DNA of 64,000 bases from Phoronis australis (taxonomy: Eukaryota; Phoronida; Phoronidae), in assembly GCA_002633005.1 (NCBI GenBank), contig NMRA01000783.1:54926-118925 (forward strand). The letters are read 5' to 3'. Positions 44,301 to 59,300 of this stretch are shown in pieces. A program made the position numbers and the translations under genes. Each line of letters opens with the position of its first letter. The stretch's first letter is position 1. The notes below the pieces were generated by a model. That model made no database searches, was not told the DNA's origin, and saw only the letters and a program-made list of their open reading frames with translations.

Positions 44301-47300
44301 TCTGGTTTCAAGCAGTCATTGGCTTTCACTTATCAATACGTTATCTAAATTAAACATTATTTTTTGTTAAGGCGAGTTTATGACAGCTTTAAAACCTAAC
44401 AGTAACGGAATTTTGTTATTTTAGATATACTGGACTAACCAGGTAGTTAGCAAAGCCATAGCAAAGTCAGAAAGCGCGAGTTCAATCACGCAAATGTAGG
44501 CCAGTCAAATGATAGGTGAAGCTGCCTTTTCACATCATGTTGCGTCACAGCGAGATCCCTGCACGAACAGCAAAAGGCCGATAACAGTTGTATTGAATAG
44601 AGGGTATAATTAGAACACCACTGTGTGTGGGAGGTGTTCGCTGCTGTTTGAATTAAAAGGACTTGGTGATTCTCGCGGGGATGTAGACAAAAGCAAGCCA
44701 ATTCGCCTAACAGTTCGTTGCATTTAGCAATTTAAAGCGCGAGTGAGCTCAGAGCGATGCTCTTAACATACTGTAGGAACCACATTCACAGGTCTTACCG
44801 TTCAAGATAGGCTGAATTAATAGAAAAAACATGTTACAAACCTTTATAGCTTTTTGTGAAGTCTCTCAGGTCAATACACGAAGGCTGTTGGTTATATTTA
44901 TGAAAACACACGAAGGCTGTTGGTCATATTTATGAAAACAATCCTACACTGACATTCACACCGGTTTTCTAACCTTGAAATTTGCTGCTGTCTTCTAAGA
45001 AACCATCCAGCTGATGATATCGCTCTCTGGAGATGAACTGGGGGTAATTAGGCACGGAATTGCCCATCATAAACATGGTTGTTAACAATGGGGCTGACAA
45101 TAGTATTGTCTCATTTTAAAAGCTCTTAAGTAGCATATTTGAATAATTCGTGAAAAGTAGACATCGTCTGGTTTTTGAGTTTTGAAAATTGTACAAGAAA
45201 TGTGACTTCTGTAACCTAAAACTAGAAAGTAGTCTACATCCAGTATTTTGCTTCATTAGTTCTGCTGAGCGTGCAACACAATGGGACAATTACCAAGCCG
45301 ACGTCACGAACCAGCAGTTGGAAATTGAAGAATGTCAAGTGTCGTGATCGTATAATTGTGGGCATGTGACAACTTTTGCAAACATTGCTATTTTCGACTC
45401 AAGAGATTTAATTGGAGGAGTTAAAATTAGTCCCTTTCCATTTAGGGTTTAGTGTTACAAACATTTTGAGTGGGAGATCACTGTCGCAAAGACCTTGCAT
45501 TCACAGGATATTTTGCACACGAAATTGACAGTTTTCACAAGACAATTTGAACATCTGAATATTTTCCTCGCATAAGAAACGTGAAGAAAACATAAGGCAA
45601 AACTGTGATAATAAAATCTATCCAGCAGTGCATGGTTTTAACAAGCCCCATGCGTCTTGACACACCAGTAAAGTTCCCATTGTACCCTGTGTAAAATCTT
45701 AAGCAAGAAGTGTATATACTTTTGAACTTCCAATTTGAAAGTTAAATAATCTTGTATGGCAAAAATGGCGATAAAAGATATCTTTTGAAATATTGCAGTG
45801 AAATGCATTATAAAACTAACGTTTCAGTGCCACGCCCCATTTCAGTTGAACCGGAAGTAACTCTTCGATAAAGAAGATAGTTTTGCTGTTGGACGAACAG
45901 ACAAATGTAAACCTTGTTTGAAAATGGGTTGAATTTCTGTGCAAAGAACAAGTGTTATTTGTTTATTTATTGTTAAATTTTTGTGATGGAACATACTGCA
46001 AGAGAATGTATACGCCGAGCAAAGTTAGGAGACAGGAATTGTACGACTTGAGATATTTTAACAGGTAAACAGTTGCTGAGAATTTTTGAGGAAATGGTCG
46101 CTTAGCGGCTTAGACAGCTTATCGCGTCAAAACCTCATCTGAATTCAAAACGAGATTAAAGTTCATTGATAAAGCCAGAAAAGACGTAATTGGTTCTGGT
46201 ATTTGTTATTTTAAAATTGATATGGTGATGTGGTATTTTCATTGCCCACTGTCAAAAACGTGAAAAGAAAAGGTCTGACGCCAGGTGGAATCTGTTGGGA
46301 TTGTTATCTAGTGCCACCTGGTATCAATTTTCAGGTGCAAGAGTCAAAAGTAGAACCAATGTTGTTTTCTGAACATGATTTTAGTTACATTACTCCCTCT
46401 TTTGGTATGCAGATATCCAGCAAATGATGCCAGCAAGGTTTTGAATTCTAATTTTAAGCGAACGTCGCACCTGGTTTAATGCCAATGCATTTTATTGTGT
46501 ATTTTAGCTTTTTTGTAATCCTAGTATGGAATGTGAAATGTAAATTATCGGTAACAGTCTCAAACTAGCCTGCTTAAATTACGACTTGCTCGTTTAACTC
46601 ATCCACTATTGCATTCATTTAACCCTGTCGAGGGTCTCTGATTTTCTGATAATAAAAAATATGCTCGTCTTACATTGTTTTGTAAATTAGCAGAATTCGT
46701 TGTACTCTCTTTAAGTAATAATTAATTTTAAAATTATTTGAGAATTGTCTTATTCTTTCTGCTGCATTAATGCCCCAACTGTGTTCTACTGATAAATTGC
46801 TGCTTGCCGTGTTAATTGTTTTTAAGTCTTCAAGAATAACAGTGTCACCTTTGAAAAGTATGAACGAACTTGAATGTCTGCTGCTACAAATTGATCAATT
46901 AGTCCAGAACGGGTATTGTTTCAGGAAATTTGATTTGTAATTTTACAGACTGCTTTGCACATGTTGATGAAGCTTCTAAAATATTTTGCAGGGAACCTAG
47001 GAAGGTTGTCCTTCAAAAGGGAGCAAGTGGTCTGGGTTTTAACATTGTGGGCGGTGAAGATGGAGAGGGGATATTCATCTCTTTCATCATGGCTGGCAAT
47101 GTGGCTGATCTGAGTGGAGAGCTTAAACGAGGCGACCAAATACTCTCGGTAGGTTCACAGAGGATTTTAGTGAAGTACGGACTAAAATTGTTGAAGAAAT
47201 TGGTCCACTTTTAGTTGTCAAAGGCTTCAAATGTTGTGAATGCCCACAATTCCCCAGAAATTTNCAGAACGGGTCTTGTTTCAGGAAATTTGATTTGTAA

Positions 47301-50300
47301 TTTTACAGACTGCTTTGCACATGTTGATGAAGCTTCTGAAATATTTTGCAGGGAACCTAGGAAGGTTGTCCTTCAAAAGGGAGCAAGTGGTCTGGGTTTT
47401 AACATTGTGGGCGGTGAAGATGGAGAGGGGATATTCATCTCTTTCATCATGGCTGGCAATGTGGCTGATCTGAGTGGAGAGCTTAAACGAGGCGACCAAA
47501 TACTCTCGGTAGGTTCACAGAGGATTTTAGTGAAGTACGGACTAAAATTGTTGAAGAAATTGGTCCACTTTTAGTTGTCAAAGGCTTCAAATGTTGTGAA
47601 TGCCCACAATTCCCCAGAAATTTGTCTAGTGATAGCTGTAGCATGGGTTTTGAAATATGGCATTTATTTGATATTAGTGGTATCTTTTATGAAAAATGAC
47701 AGTTGGCTTTGTAATTAGTGGCAATGGGGAGTCCCTTCAAAGGCCCTTCTTCCTAAGAGGCTTGCTGCCTATTTTTTCCCAAGGGTTGCATACATATTGA
47801 TTTTGTTTTGACAGTCACATATCACATACATGATTTAGTGATTGATTGCAGTGAACAGGATTTGCTCTGTACTTAATGTCTGCTTCGTCTATTCCAGGTA
47901 AATGGCGTAGATCTGCGCACCTCGACGCATGAAGAAGCAGCCGTTGCTCTGAAAAATGCTGGTGATACTGTAGAAATCATGGCCCAGTACAGGCCTGAAG
48001 GTATGGAGTCTGCGCTTGAGCGTTAAGACTGGGCTGCAACTGCTGTCTGGAATGTCTCAGTTGGCCACGTACATATCATAAAGCAGGGTCTTCTGTGCTC
48101 GTAGTTTGTGTACATTCCGAATTTTTTGTTGTATTCTGGGACACTTTATGTTATTCTAGATATCCGTAGTCGAAGAATAATCATTGTATTGTTGTTATGT
48201 TATTTTTGTGCTTGCTAACGTTTTATTTTTAATGTTGATCCGGTAATGTGGTTCATTTCACTCAAATTAGGTGGTAGGTAAACGGGATATTTTTTTGTAA
48301 ATTTTGCAGGTTTCTTTATTTAAGCACAAGGTGCACTGCGAATCAAAATGCTGTTGTTTCGATACAATCTTTGAAATGTCTGGTGAATTTCATCCAGTCT
48401 TACTATCGTGTGCATGAATTCGAATAATTGTGTGGCAAGGTCAGGGGTTTAATTATCACTGGTAGTTCACGTAGGTCAGTAAGCATGCTTGTTTATCGGA
48501 TCACGTACTGTAAAAAGTGACTACATCCTCTGGACATAAGATTTAGCGTGCACCTCTCCCATTGCATTTCAATGTGCAGCACTGCCGAAACTGCAGTCAT
48601 AGGCTTCGGTCGGTCAGCTGTTTTTCGCGCGGTTGCTACACAGTAATCTATTCCAGACCCGTGCATGTTGTCCGGTACTAACAGGGGCCGTAGCATTTGA
48701 TGTGTTGTAGCACTGCATGTGGAATGAACCGTCCCCCCATGCAACGCATGTTGACATACCATAAGAAATTTTATTGGCACTTGAGCTCGCGAGAAATTAT
48801 GTCTGCTGAAAATAGTTTGAGTGAGCATTTCTCGAAAATCTAGATGTCACGATGTCGTCACTTTGAAACTTAATGACCTTACTGACTCTTTTTGTCTTTT
48901 GTTTTATTCTTGCTCTACAAAATAACAAAGCGCTGAAACGGCACTAGTTTAGCCTTGTATTTCTGTTTTGTTATTTCTGTCGCCGCATCTAATGTGTCTT
49001 TGTCACAGTGCCAATAAAATTTCTTTTACGTTACTGTGTGTTTTATTTGAGCAGCAACTTGAATGTGATATTATTTTCGTCTCCTTCTGCACTTTAGGTC
49101 CTTGACAATTTCTAAACAAACAATGTTAATGTGTTAGGTTGTATGTTTCGTTCGAATTTTAGCTTGCGTTGTGAAAATGTCCTGGTGGAAGTCAGTGTTG
49201 GCCAAATAAATAAAAATGGTTCCATCCGCAACAATGCTGTTTGCTCACGCATGTTGTAGCAAACAGAGAATGTCTACTGACCTAGTGGAACACGACAGCT
49301 GCTTCAAAAAAATTTATCAAAATCTGATTTGGAAGTGGGAACAAAGTTGTCTTAAGATAACAAACTGGGTGTCCACACTGGGCATTTTCAAAAAAAATAA
49401 AGTTGTGAAAGCAAATACCCGGAGGCAATAACCAAAACAAAATGTAAGGGTCTATTCACAATTTTTTCATTATCAGGAGCACGAAGGCTGCTTTTAAGAA
49501 GTGGAGGTGTTATGGGCTGCCACATCAGTGCAGGGACATCAAAAATAGAGATAGTCCGAACATTCCGGGAATCATTGCATTTTTCTGGAAGAATTGGTTT
49601 GAGTTTTTGTCAGTTTTTGGAATATTTTTGACAGCTGTCCAGAATACTACGAATGATTTTTACCATCTCCATATCTTGGGCAAAGTTTCCCTCAGTCCAA
49701 AAGAGTTGCTGTTTGGCCTGCCAACATGGGCTTTAATCGGACAATAATCGTGTACAAAGCCTTGTTTATCGGTGTACTGAGTGCAGGCAGCCAAGCTCTG
49801 CCACNNNNNNNNNNNNNNNNNNNNNNNNNNNNNNNNNNNNNNNNNNNNNNNNNNNNNNNNNNNNNNNNNNNNNNNNNNNNNNNNNNNNNNNNNNNNNNNN
49901 NNNNNNNNNNNNNNNNNNNNNNNNNNNNNNNNNNNNNNNNNNNNNNNNNNNNNNNNNNNNNNNNNNNNNNNNNNNNNNNNNNNNNNNNNNNNNNCCCCTC
50001 CTTGTGACATTCTAGATCTGCTAAAATTTACCATTGTGACACATGTAGTTTGATTCATCCTGGCTTAAACGTCAACACAGCTTCACATACAGCTAAATAT
50101 TCATACATTACGATAAATTGTATTTTAAACCAACTTCAATACACTGCATTCCTGGGAAGCTCACATTTATACATCTTCACCTGTATCTTATCGTGTTGAC
50201 AAGAAGGGTGTTTAAATTGATTAACTAGTGAAAATTGTTGGAATTCTTGTTCCACTGCATGCTGGTGTCGTTGCTAAACTGATACCGAACAATGTTACTG

Positions 50301-53300
50301 GGTAATTTTGTATACACATCACAACAAGAAAATGAAAACCTGTGGTGAGCACGCAAAGCTCTTTTTGAGAACTAGTTTTTAAACCAAATTATACGACTAA
50401 GATATGTGTTCGTCTTCAACAGGTGTTGAAAAAGTTTTTCAAAAAGATAGACTGACGTAAAGTAGGGATGCAATTCCAAGTTGTGTCCATTAGTACATAA
50501 TTACGTTATTCCATGACTCACTGCTAGCGTATTGAGCATCTTCTTTGGTGCTTGATCCGATAGCGAGAGACAATCGCAGGCAAGTGACAATTCATAACAA
50601 AGATCTTTCAGCCAGTTACTCTTGCAATTAAGCCTGGATCATACACTGTTCACAACGTACAGCCGCGGTACATGTCTTTCATGTTTTAAATGTGAAGAAG
50701 CATGTTCTGGAGTGAAAGTTTTAACTTGTACTCCACTCAAAACGTATGGGTTAAATGCATGGTTTTAATTTTGCAAGGGGCCAGTCTAACCTTAGCTGCA
50801 TGTCCTCTGTTGTTTTAGACTAAATGTCTCTGTTGACATGGGCCTAGATAATTTATGAGAATTGACATCATATTTCATCATACATAGTGGTCAAACATTT
50901 CAACCATTGATAAGTACTGGTGATGTTCTGATGTATTGTCGATCACATGATGAGTCACGTGACACTTCAGTGGTCTGCTGAAGTCCTCAGGATGAGGACG
51001 CAACGTAGCTAACTCAAATCCGTAACTCCAGAATTTGATTTGGTTTTCTATATTTACCCAACTGGATTACTAACGGTATTCATCACGATATTCTGATGTC
51101 TTGCTGCAGTCCTGGTTACACCCCGAAAGTATATATAAGTTAACAACCCAGCTTGAAGTGATAACTAGGCAATAAGCCACAGACCATTCAAACCCATAGC
51201 CCAGCCCTACATGTTACCATTATGAAAAGATAACTAGGTAATAAGCCACACACCATTCAAACCCATAGCCCAGTCTTACATGCTACCATTGTGATCGAAG
51301 CCATACATGTTTCCATTATGAAGTGATAACAGGTAATAAGCCAGAGATCATTCAAACCCATAACTCAGCCCTACATGTTACCATTATGAAGTGGTGACTA
51401 GGTAATAAGCCACAGACCAACCCATAACCCAGCCCTACATGTGACTTTTATGAAGTACCCCGTCAATCCAGGCAAGTTATGATAAACCCTGTGAATTGCA
51501 ATCCACTTTTTCACAAGTAAAGGATTATGATATGCAGCCATAAAGCTACGTATGCCAGAATTTCATTGCCAATGATTTAGGAATGTGACAGTACATCCAT
51601 TCTTTCCTTCAAAAACCATATTTGATTTATGCGTTAAGTTGGTCTTGTTCCTTTCTCATTTGGATGTGATCTTTGGGCTCAGCACTGCTTTTCCAACCCA
51701 ACTGACCAAAAATTTTTCAGTGAGCTTGGTCTCTAACAGTAACAAACCAGGTTCTTTTGAAGCTGTGAATTGCCACCAATTGGACCAATAAACAATTCAA
51801 GACCAATTAAGTAGCTGAGTGGCCTATTTCAAGTCTTATTTATTGACAGAAAGCATATCATTGACAGAGTTTAATGCAACTGTAACATGTTGTTTTTTTG
51901 TCTTGAAAACATGTTTGGTGAAATGTTTGCAAGTGAGATGGTTGCCTAACAATTGACTCAGAAGTGAGTGCAGTGTGCTACATTGTTAAAGCTTGAATGT
52001 AAATCCAGGAAATAGCACGTACATGTATTTAAGGATTTACAAACCTGATAGGTTTCTTAGAAACGCAATTTATGGAAATTTGTTGATTTCCTATAATTAC
52101 TCTTGTAAACATGAGCACAGCCCCAAAAATCACTTTTGCATTATATCCAAGTTCTCAGTCATTCCTTTGTATACATTCTCTAGTAAGATTGAGCTCAGGG
52201 GAGGAGACACCTTTGTGCGATGCTCGAATGTCTGCTAGTGAGGCCAGGATTGGAGCAAGGGTCTCCCAGACGGGGCTTAGGAGCTCAAACCACTGAGTCA
52301 CACTGTGCAAAAGGTTAAAAACGAAAATAGAATTGGACCGTTTACTTTCATAAAATTGGTCTTGTAATACTCTTGTGTTAGGATTCTATCTTCTGATTCG
52401 CCCCTCTAATTAATTTTTGAAGCATTTTCCTGAGTTGCTGATGGTTTTGAGATATTCAGATTTTTGGCCAACCGATGAAATTTGACGCATTTTCCTGAGT
52501 CACTGGTGGTTTCGAGAATTCAGGATTGGCCACTCTATGAAATTTGAAGCGTTTTATTGAGTCACTGGTGGTTTCCATTATTGTTATTAACGGAAATGAC
52601 ATCCTATCACTGTTAAGAATATTGTGAGACAGATTTTATAAGTGCAGAAAGACCCAATTCAATTTTTTATTTTTTGCCAGCTAAATTTAAGGTTGAACTG
52701 TCGCTTTGTATCATTGACTTCATGTTACTTAATCTCTGGAAGTAGTTTCAAAATCCATGGGTTTCCCCGGAATGAAGTGTCTATTTCTTCAAATAGTATA
52801 ACTTGTACTGAAAACGTGATGTAATCCTGAAAGCTACACAACACACAAACCAAACATCAGAGCAGCATATTACATTTCACATTTATCACATCCACTGTCA
52901 GAGTCCATTTACTAATCAAAACATCCCCCTGTGATTACTATAATACTTGGCTGTGCATTGGAGCTATCATGTTCTTGTACACATGTGGATGTTTATTTTC
53001 ATGTTACAATGATTACCCATGTGCAGAATGTTCAATGTCTGTATTAGAAGTGAAGACAGCTGTCCACTGGTGAGCATGGGGGAAATGGGGTGTAGCTGTT
53101 GTGTGAACAATTTTGATGATGTGTCCCCCGTATTTGAGAGAGTAGGGCACAAAGGGTGAGATCAAATGTGACTTTTCGTATTCACCCATTGTTGTCGCAT
53201 TCTCTGTCGCTAACGAAGGTGATGGAATTGTGAATTGTATCTTGCGAGGGGGGACAGAGAACACTTGTCAGACGCAAGCTTTCACTAGTGGTAGGCGAGT

Positions 53301-56300
53301 AACCTACTGATCCAATTAGTGCCTGATAGCATGATTTTCTTACTAAAAGTCGTCTGGATGACCTTTCCGTGATCTTGAATTATTTATTGAAAAACGTAAA
53401 CTGTCCAAGATACTCATCGATTCTGTTGTATCGGTCGAACTTTCTCTCGATAAATGACTCGTCATTGACAGGCATTGTTGAATCTACTTGCATTCCTTGG
53501 TTTCTCGGATTTCTGAGTTAAAGGTCGATCTCAGGCATTGACCATCCCCACCTACCTGGACCCCGTTAGGTGAAGTTGTGTTTGACTACATTGTGTTCCT
53601 CAACAGAGTACAACCGGTTCGAAGCAAAGATCCATGACCTGAGGGAGCAGATTATGAGTAGCAGCAACACAGGCACGCTTAAAACAACACAGAAAAGGAC
53701 GCTCTATGTCAGGTGGGTGTAGTTATTCAAGAGGCTGTGCAGGTTAGACTTCCAAATGGGATTCAATGGAAATGAGACTTGTGGTACCCGAAGAGTAAGA
53801 TTTGCCAAAACATGTAATTTGCTATGAAATTTTATGTTTTACATGCTACAGTTACTTCAGGCGAAATGATTAATTCGCTTCACTTTCCTAGCATCTTCAC
53901 GTACTAGTTTGATGTTTGTCGTTTTCTGCGATTTTTTCTCTAGCTCTGAGACCAAACTGGTGCTGCAGAGTCTGATTACACTCACTTGAATTATTTCATC
54001 AAGTGTGAAATCGACAATTGGAAACCTAAGTGAACCTGAACACAGGTGTTTTTTTACCTAGTTGACTAATGCTATGACCGAATCCGTTGCAGGGCTCTGT
54101 TTGACTATGATCCTGTAAAGGACAGTGGTCTTCCAGGAAAAGGTCTGTGCTTCAAATACGGTGATATTCTTCATGTGACCAATGCCAGTGACGATGAGTG
54201 GTGGCAGGCACGCGTACTATCCCCCGAGGGCGAGGAGGGGGATATGGGAATCATTCCGAGTAAGAGGAGAGTGGAGAGAAAGGAGAAGGCGCGTGTACGT
54301 AATGTGAAATTCCAGGGCAAAGCTGGTGCTGATAAGGTAGGTTTAGGGATGGCCGTGTGGCACGTGACACAGTACCCATCATGAGACATTACACGGTGTT
54401 CTCTAAGGTCTATGGCGAACGTTTCTATGGGCAGGGCTCTGTGGACCATAGTCGTTGATCTGCATGCAATGTACAGGAAGTCTTAAATGAAACTCCTGTT
54501 GTCTACATTGAGCAAAAATATGCTATAATATGCCTGTGCCTCTTCCACGAAAGATCTGTTTTTGGAATTTGCTGTGTATGAGTGAAGAAGTATTGCTGAT
54601 GTGTGTTGTGTACCTGTAGACGTGGCGGTCCTCTTTAGAAAGCTTGTGTTCCTTTCGGTGTGGTGCTGCCACCTACCGGTGTGGAATAAACTGTTATAGG
54701 TCAACTTTGGGATAGCTTAGCAGTTTAGGCAATTTTTTACGACGGTTAGCATGCGTAAATTTTGAACTAACAAAATGATATGATCTAGTCCTTGAAATGT
54801 GTAACTGTCAAATGTGAGACGTAACTCTGAATTACATGCACGTCACTAGATGTCACTTGTTTTGAGCCCTAGCTTGGCATCCGCAATTTCATTAATTAAA
54901 GCAAATTTCAAATGTGACGTTTTGCAGATGTCTACTGCTGATAAACGCAAGAAAAACTTTTCCTTCTCCAAAAAGTTCCCCTTCATGAAGAGCAAAGACA
55001 AGTTAGAAGAAGAGGGACCCAATGATAGCACTGGAGGTTGGTCTGTCATTGTTAATGTCATTTTATAGGTAGCAGCTTTTTTGTCGTTCCGTCATTGTGG
55101 TCTCTACTGTCCAAAGTCTTTTGTCATGTGTCATGTTTCTTAACTGTATGAATCAACGGAAAGCGGAAATTTATACGCGGTCATTTTTTAGAAAAGGCCA
55201 ACCTAATGATGGTTAATGCAAAACTTTTGTGGAAAACAGATTGAAGAAATTGAGTTAAAAAGTTGAGGAAATAAAGTTTATTGAGAGGTTATGCACAGAC
55301 TAATGATTGGCTTTGACAAAAACGAAAGGAGATTGGTAATTTTGTTTTTTTATTTTTTTGAAGACAGTTATTTTACTACAGTTTGCAAAAGTTAGTATTT
55401 TATTGCTGTTCTAGCATTTCTTTATGAACTTTGTCGCATGAATTGGAATGTGCTTTCTCAGTTACAAACAAAGTCTTTGCATGCTTCTCGTATGAAAAAG
55501 ACATTAAAAACGTTTAATGTGTGACCGTTGTCACAATTCTTCTGCCCAGTCTGGTTCTTCAACTGTCAGTCACTTTCTAAAGTGCCGTTCAGTTGACCCC
55601 GTTACCGTTACTGTTGATGTCTTCTTCTGGGGAAGGGCGGGGTTATTCTCAGCTGTTTTGTGCATGTCGCCTGCATTTTTGTCTCTTTCTATTCCATGGC
55701 TAGCCAAGGACCTGATGGCTGACATTGAACACAGTAAGTGACTACGTCCATACTCAAACGACCAAGCTTGCGTAACTAACTGCCAGCCACTAGTTGCGCA
55801 AAAACGAGCGTGTAATGTTAGTATAGGCAAACGTTATTCAAGCTTGGCCGTCATAACTCAATCTTAAAAAGGGATGGTTGCTAAGACCTGTGTAATTGGT
55901 GTTAAGTCAAGGAATCAGCCTGACTTAGTGAAGTTCACCGGGTAGTTTTCACTTGACACGAATTTCAACACGTCCAATCACTTTCTGATTCGGTGGTTTG
56001 CATTTTCCTGATGTACAATTGTGAGCTCACTTGCTCTTACGCAGCACTCGCGTAATTAAGTTATACAGTTTTTGACACAATTTGCCACGTGTTGATAGAT
56101 CCATACCTCTGTATACATTAACACATGTAGGTTAATATTTTTTTTGAACATTGATGTTATCAAATTGCCACTTTCCATTTTGTCAACGACAGCTGCAGTT
56201 ACTTGAAATAGGCAACTCGATGTTCACTAGGTGGCGCCAATAAACAAATGGGGCTCTTTTTGACATCGGAATAGCAGAAAACAGTTCGTCACGGGAACAT

Positions 56301-59300
56301 TTGTGTGATAAGGCTCCCATGGGATTTACCTGAATGAATGGTATTTCTTCAGAAAGGCCCCTCTTTCTTCTTTTCTGATGCCCAGTGAATTTTGAGTCCC
56401 CCATTCCAACAAGTGTTGCTTTGGTGACAGTTATGCGGTACAGACTGTGCTGAGAATAAATAAGTGTAATTTTTACTTTTCACTTTTCCACCGTAACGTG
56501 TAATGAATTAAAGTTGTTTCGTTTCGTTTCGTTTTGAATAGACTTTTCTGTGTAATAAGTGTTCTGTTGTTGTGCCTTACTTTATATGTATTGGGTGTCA
56601 GACTGCAGTAGCTCAGTCTGCATAGTGTGCCACAGGAGGTCCAGTTCTTAGATTTTTTTGTTCCTGTTGTCTATTCTGAACTTAATACCCTTCTCAACTT
56701 TCGGTAGTTACTAAAACTAGTTTAATTAATGGTTTACTAATCAATTCACGGCACTGATTTCTGGGCGTGTTGTTCTCCATGGAGGCAGCTGAGTAACTTG
56801 AATACAATCTGTCCGTGATGTTGGATGAGCCTCGCTGTGCTCATACAAAATTTGTGACGTCCAAATTTAGTTGGAATCAATCATTAGAGTATGTACTCTG
56901 CTGCTGCGTCCATTATGCACGAGAGGGCGATATTTGATCTGACCTTACGTTATGACGAGAGTAGTAATACTGGCAAGGTTTCACTGCTTTTGTTCATTGA
57001 TTTGTCTGCCAAGTCTGATGCAGTATTTTCAAGTTCTGTTGGCCCTGATGGAGCACAACAGCATCAAAAGTCAAGGACAGATTGTACTTTAAGCAAGATA
57101 CTATGTTTGAAGCATGTTTTGGAAGGTTGGAGAAATCGCTGGATTCACTTCTTTTAATTCCGTATGAACTCTTGCACGCTTTTTATTCTGAACGTCTCAC
57201 TCTTCCGGGCAGGGCTGGGTTGCACGAAACTTGAAACCTTATTCGCTGTTTGTTTAAGTCTGGATTGTTGAATGACATCAAACACCTTGTTCAGCACGTG
57301 CAACGTGACACATGATGATGATGCAGTTGTTGCTATACTGTGTAGAACTTTTATGCGTCCAGTCTCGCGTCTTTAGTTTCCCCTTGAAAGTTCCCGTGCT
57401 GTTTTGTAGGGAAACAGCCCAGTAAGTGCATTACCTGAATAGTCATTTTATTAGGTGTATTCTGTTAAGTAAAATTTGGACAGCAGTGTTCTCCACTACA
57501 CGAAAATTCAATTTCGACAGGAATTACAAAATTGATGTCCGTGCTTGAAAAGTGAGGTGTTCATACTGTGGAGAGTTTGTATGTGATCTGGTACCAGAAG
57601 TCCAAAATGTCCTAACTTGCGTAAGAAACGGGTAATATTCTCCCAATAATTGCATGGGTTTTCAAATTCGATACAAATAAGCCAGACTCATAACAATAAA
57701 ATTTAAACTCGAGTCGGTGATGAGTAAAGACAAGTTGTGGTGTATTGAAGATTACCAGTCTGCTTATTTTCTGTCTACTTGCATTTTCTGCTTCATTTTA
57801 CTTGTCGCACATTCTAATTCTATACATCCAAATATCAAAATCCCAAAACTTTTATTTAGTTAATTAAATTAAATTTAGTGCACTTGTGAAACGTGAACAG
57901 TCAGTGTTTTGATGTGGTGTGACAATTACTAGGTTATCAACAGCTTAGTTACCCACAATTCCTCTATGAGGTAGTTGTTTTAGGTCAAAGCTCTGACTAC
58001 ACATCACATGATCACATCCGGGTCACGATCAACGAGCATTTAGTGTTTGTTGGTGCATAGTACATAAACAAAAGCATAGTAGTTCCCTTAAAGTTTGTTT
58101 TTTTTTCGGCAGTTTTGTGACAGGTTTCCAGATTTTTGGTTGGGAATCTTAAAATGGGATTATGCTTCAGGTTCTGTGAAACTTGGGGTGGGATTAGCAT
58201 CTTTCTTTTAAAATACTCAAGATAAGAAATGTAAGTCATTGACAGTGTCTAATGTGTAGTGGTAGTTGTTGAACTCACTGGCTGTCAGTGTTAGGTTACT
58301 TGGCTACAATATTCCTGGCAATTAACTTCGTATTTTCAAATGTAGATGTCGGAATTTGGAGATTAGGATTACCCTTTAAATTGAAAGCAAATGGGAATCT
58401 GGTAAAGTATCGCCAATTTTGTAGACAACATGAAGGACAAGTGATTTTTTCATGAAGTTTAAGTTATTCGTTCGGTATCATAGCTGCCGTCATTTTTTTT
58501 TAGAAATAATGAGCTCAGTATTCTCAAGAGGGTTAGAAAGCTTTTGAAAATTAAAAAGGTGATTTTTGATTGAAATTGGTGAGATTTTAACGTTCACTAG
58601 AGTTGGTTTCGTCAATATTTCATTTGCTTACAACTCGGCATATGCACCTTCACCGGATGAACTCTCCACCTCCTTTCTGCTGACAGTTTATTTCCTAAGA
58701 AACCCCAAGTGTTGATTACTGCGTTAATATTTAGCTGTTCATTTCAGGTGGTGAAGACGTTGTGCTTTCTTATGAATCTGTCGTCCAACAAGACTGTAAG
58801 TCTTTATTACCCGACTGATACTGGTTATTTGAAACCTTTCGTTGTTGGTTGACCTGTTTGTGTTGTATAGTGATTTTAAAAACTGTATTTCACCAAGCCT
58901 GACTGATAGGTGGCATTGGGCATTTTGTCTCTTGTAACTCTCCACTAGATGAGAGATTGGTTAAAACAAATCTTGATTTGTTTCGATTTTATTAAAGTTG
59001 GTTCTTATTATTGTCAAGTTGGCGCACTATTATTGAAAAGGATAAGTGATAATATGCTGTGAAAAACAACAGTCAGTAGACAGCTACATTTTACTGTAAC
59101 TTAAAGGGGCAGAAACCCACACCTGTCGAAAAAAAAATTGTTTTAGGCCTATTACTATTTCGCAGTCAGCCTCACTTTTGTTCCAAATTCAGATAAGAAG
59201 TGATTTATTAACTTGAAAATACGGCAATTGCTTATTGGTTCATTAAATTTTTAGTGACACTGGATGAAAGCTTGAATAAGCTTCATTCAGTGAGGCAGTA

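Larger units (their letters stand above)
49036..53606 (+). other. DLG intron 12, remainder
   Basis: No exon found. It holds a 190-n gap and two minisatellites, listed separately. Short open frames running into the n-tract are meaningless. Confidence 0.6.

Noticed and set aside
49660-50058. Open frames running through the n gap
   Set aside because: Most of the frame is undetermined sequence; flanking residues show no similarity to any protein I know.
56595-56650. tRNA gene suggested by gcagtagctcagtctgcata
   Set aside because: The A box is passable, but there is no proper B box and no cloverleaf could be drawn.
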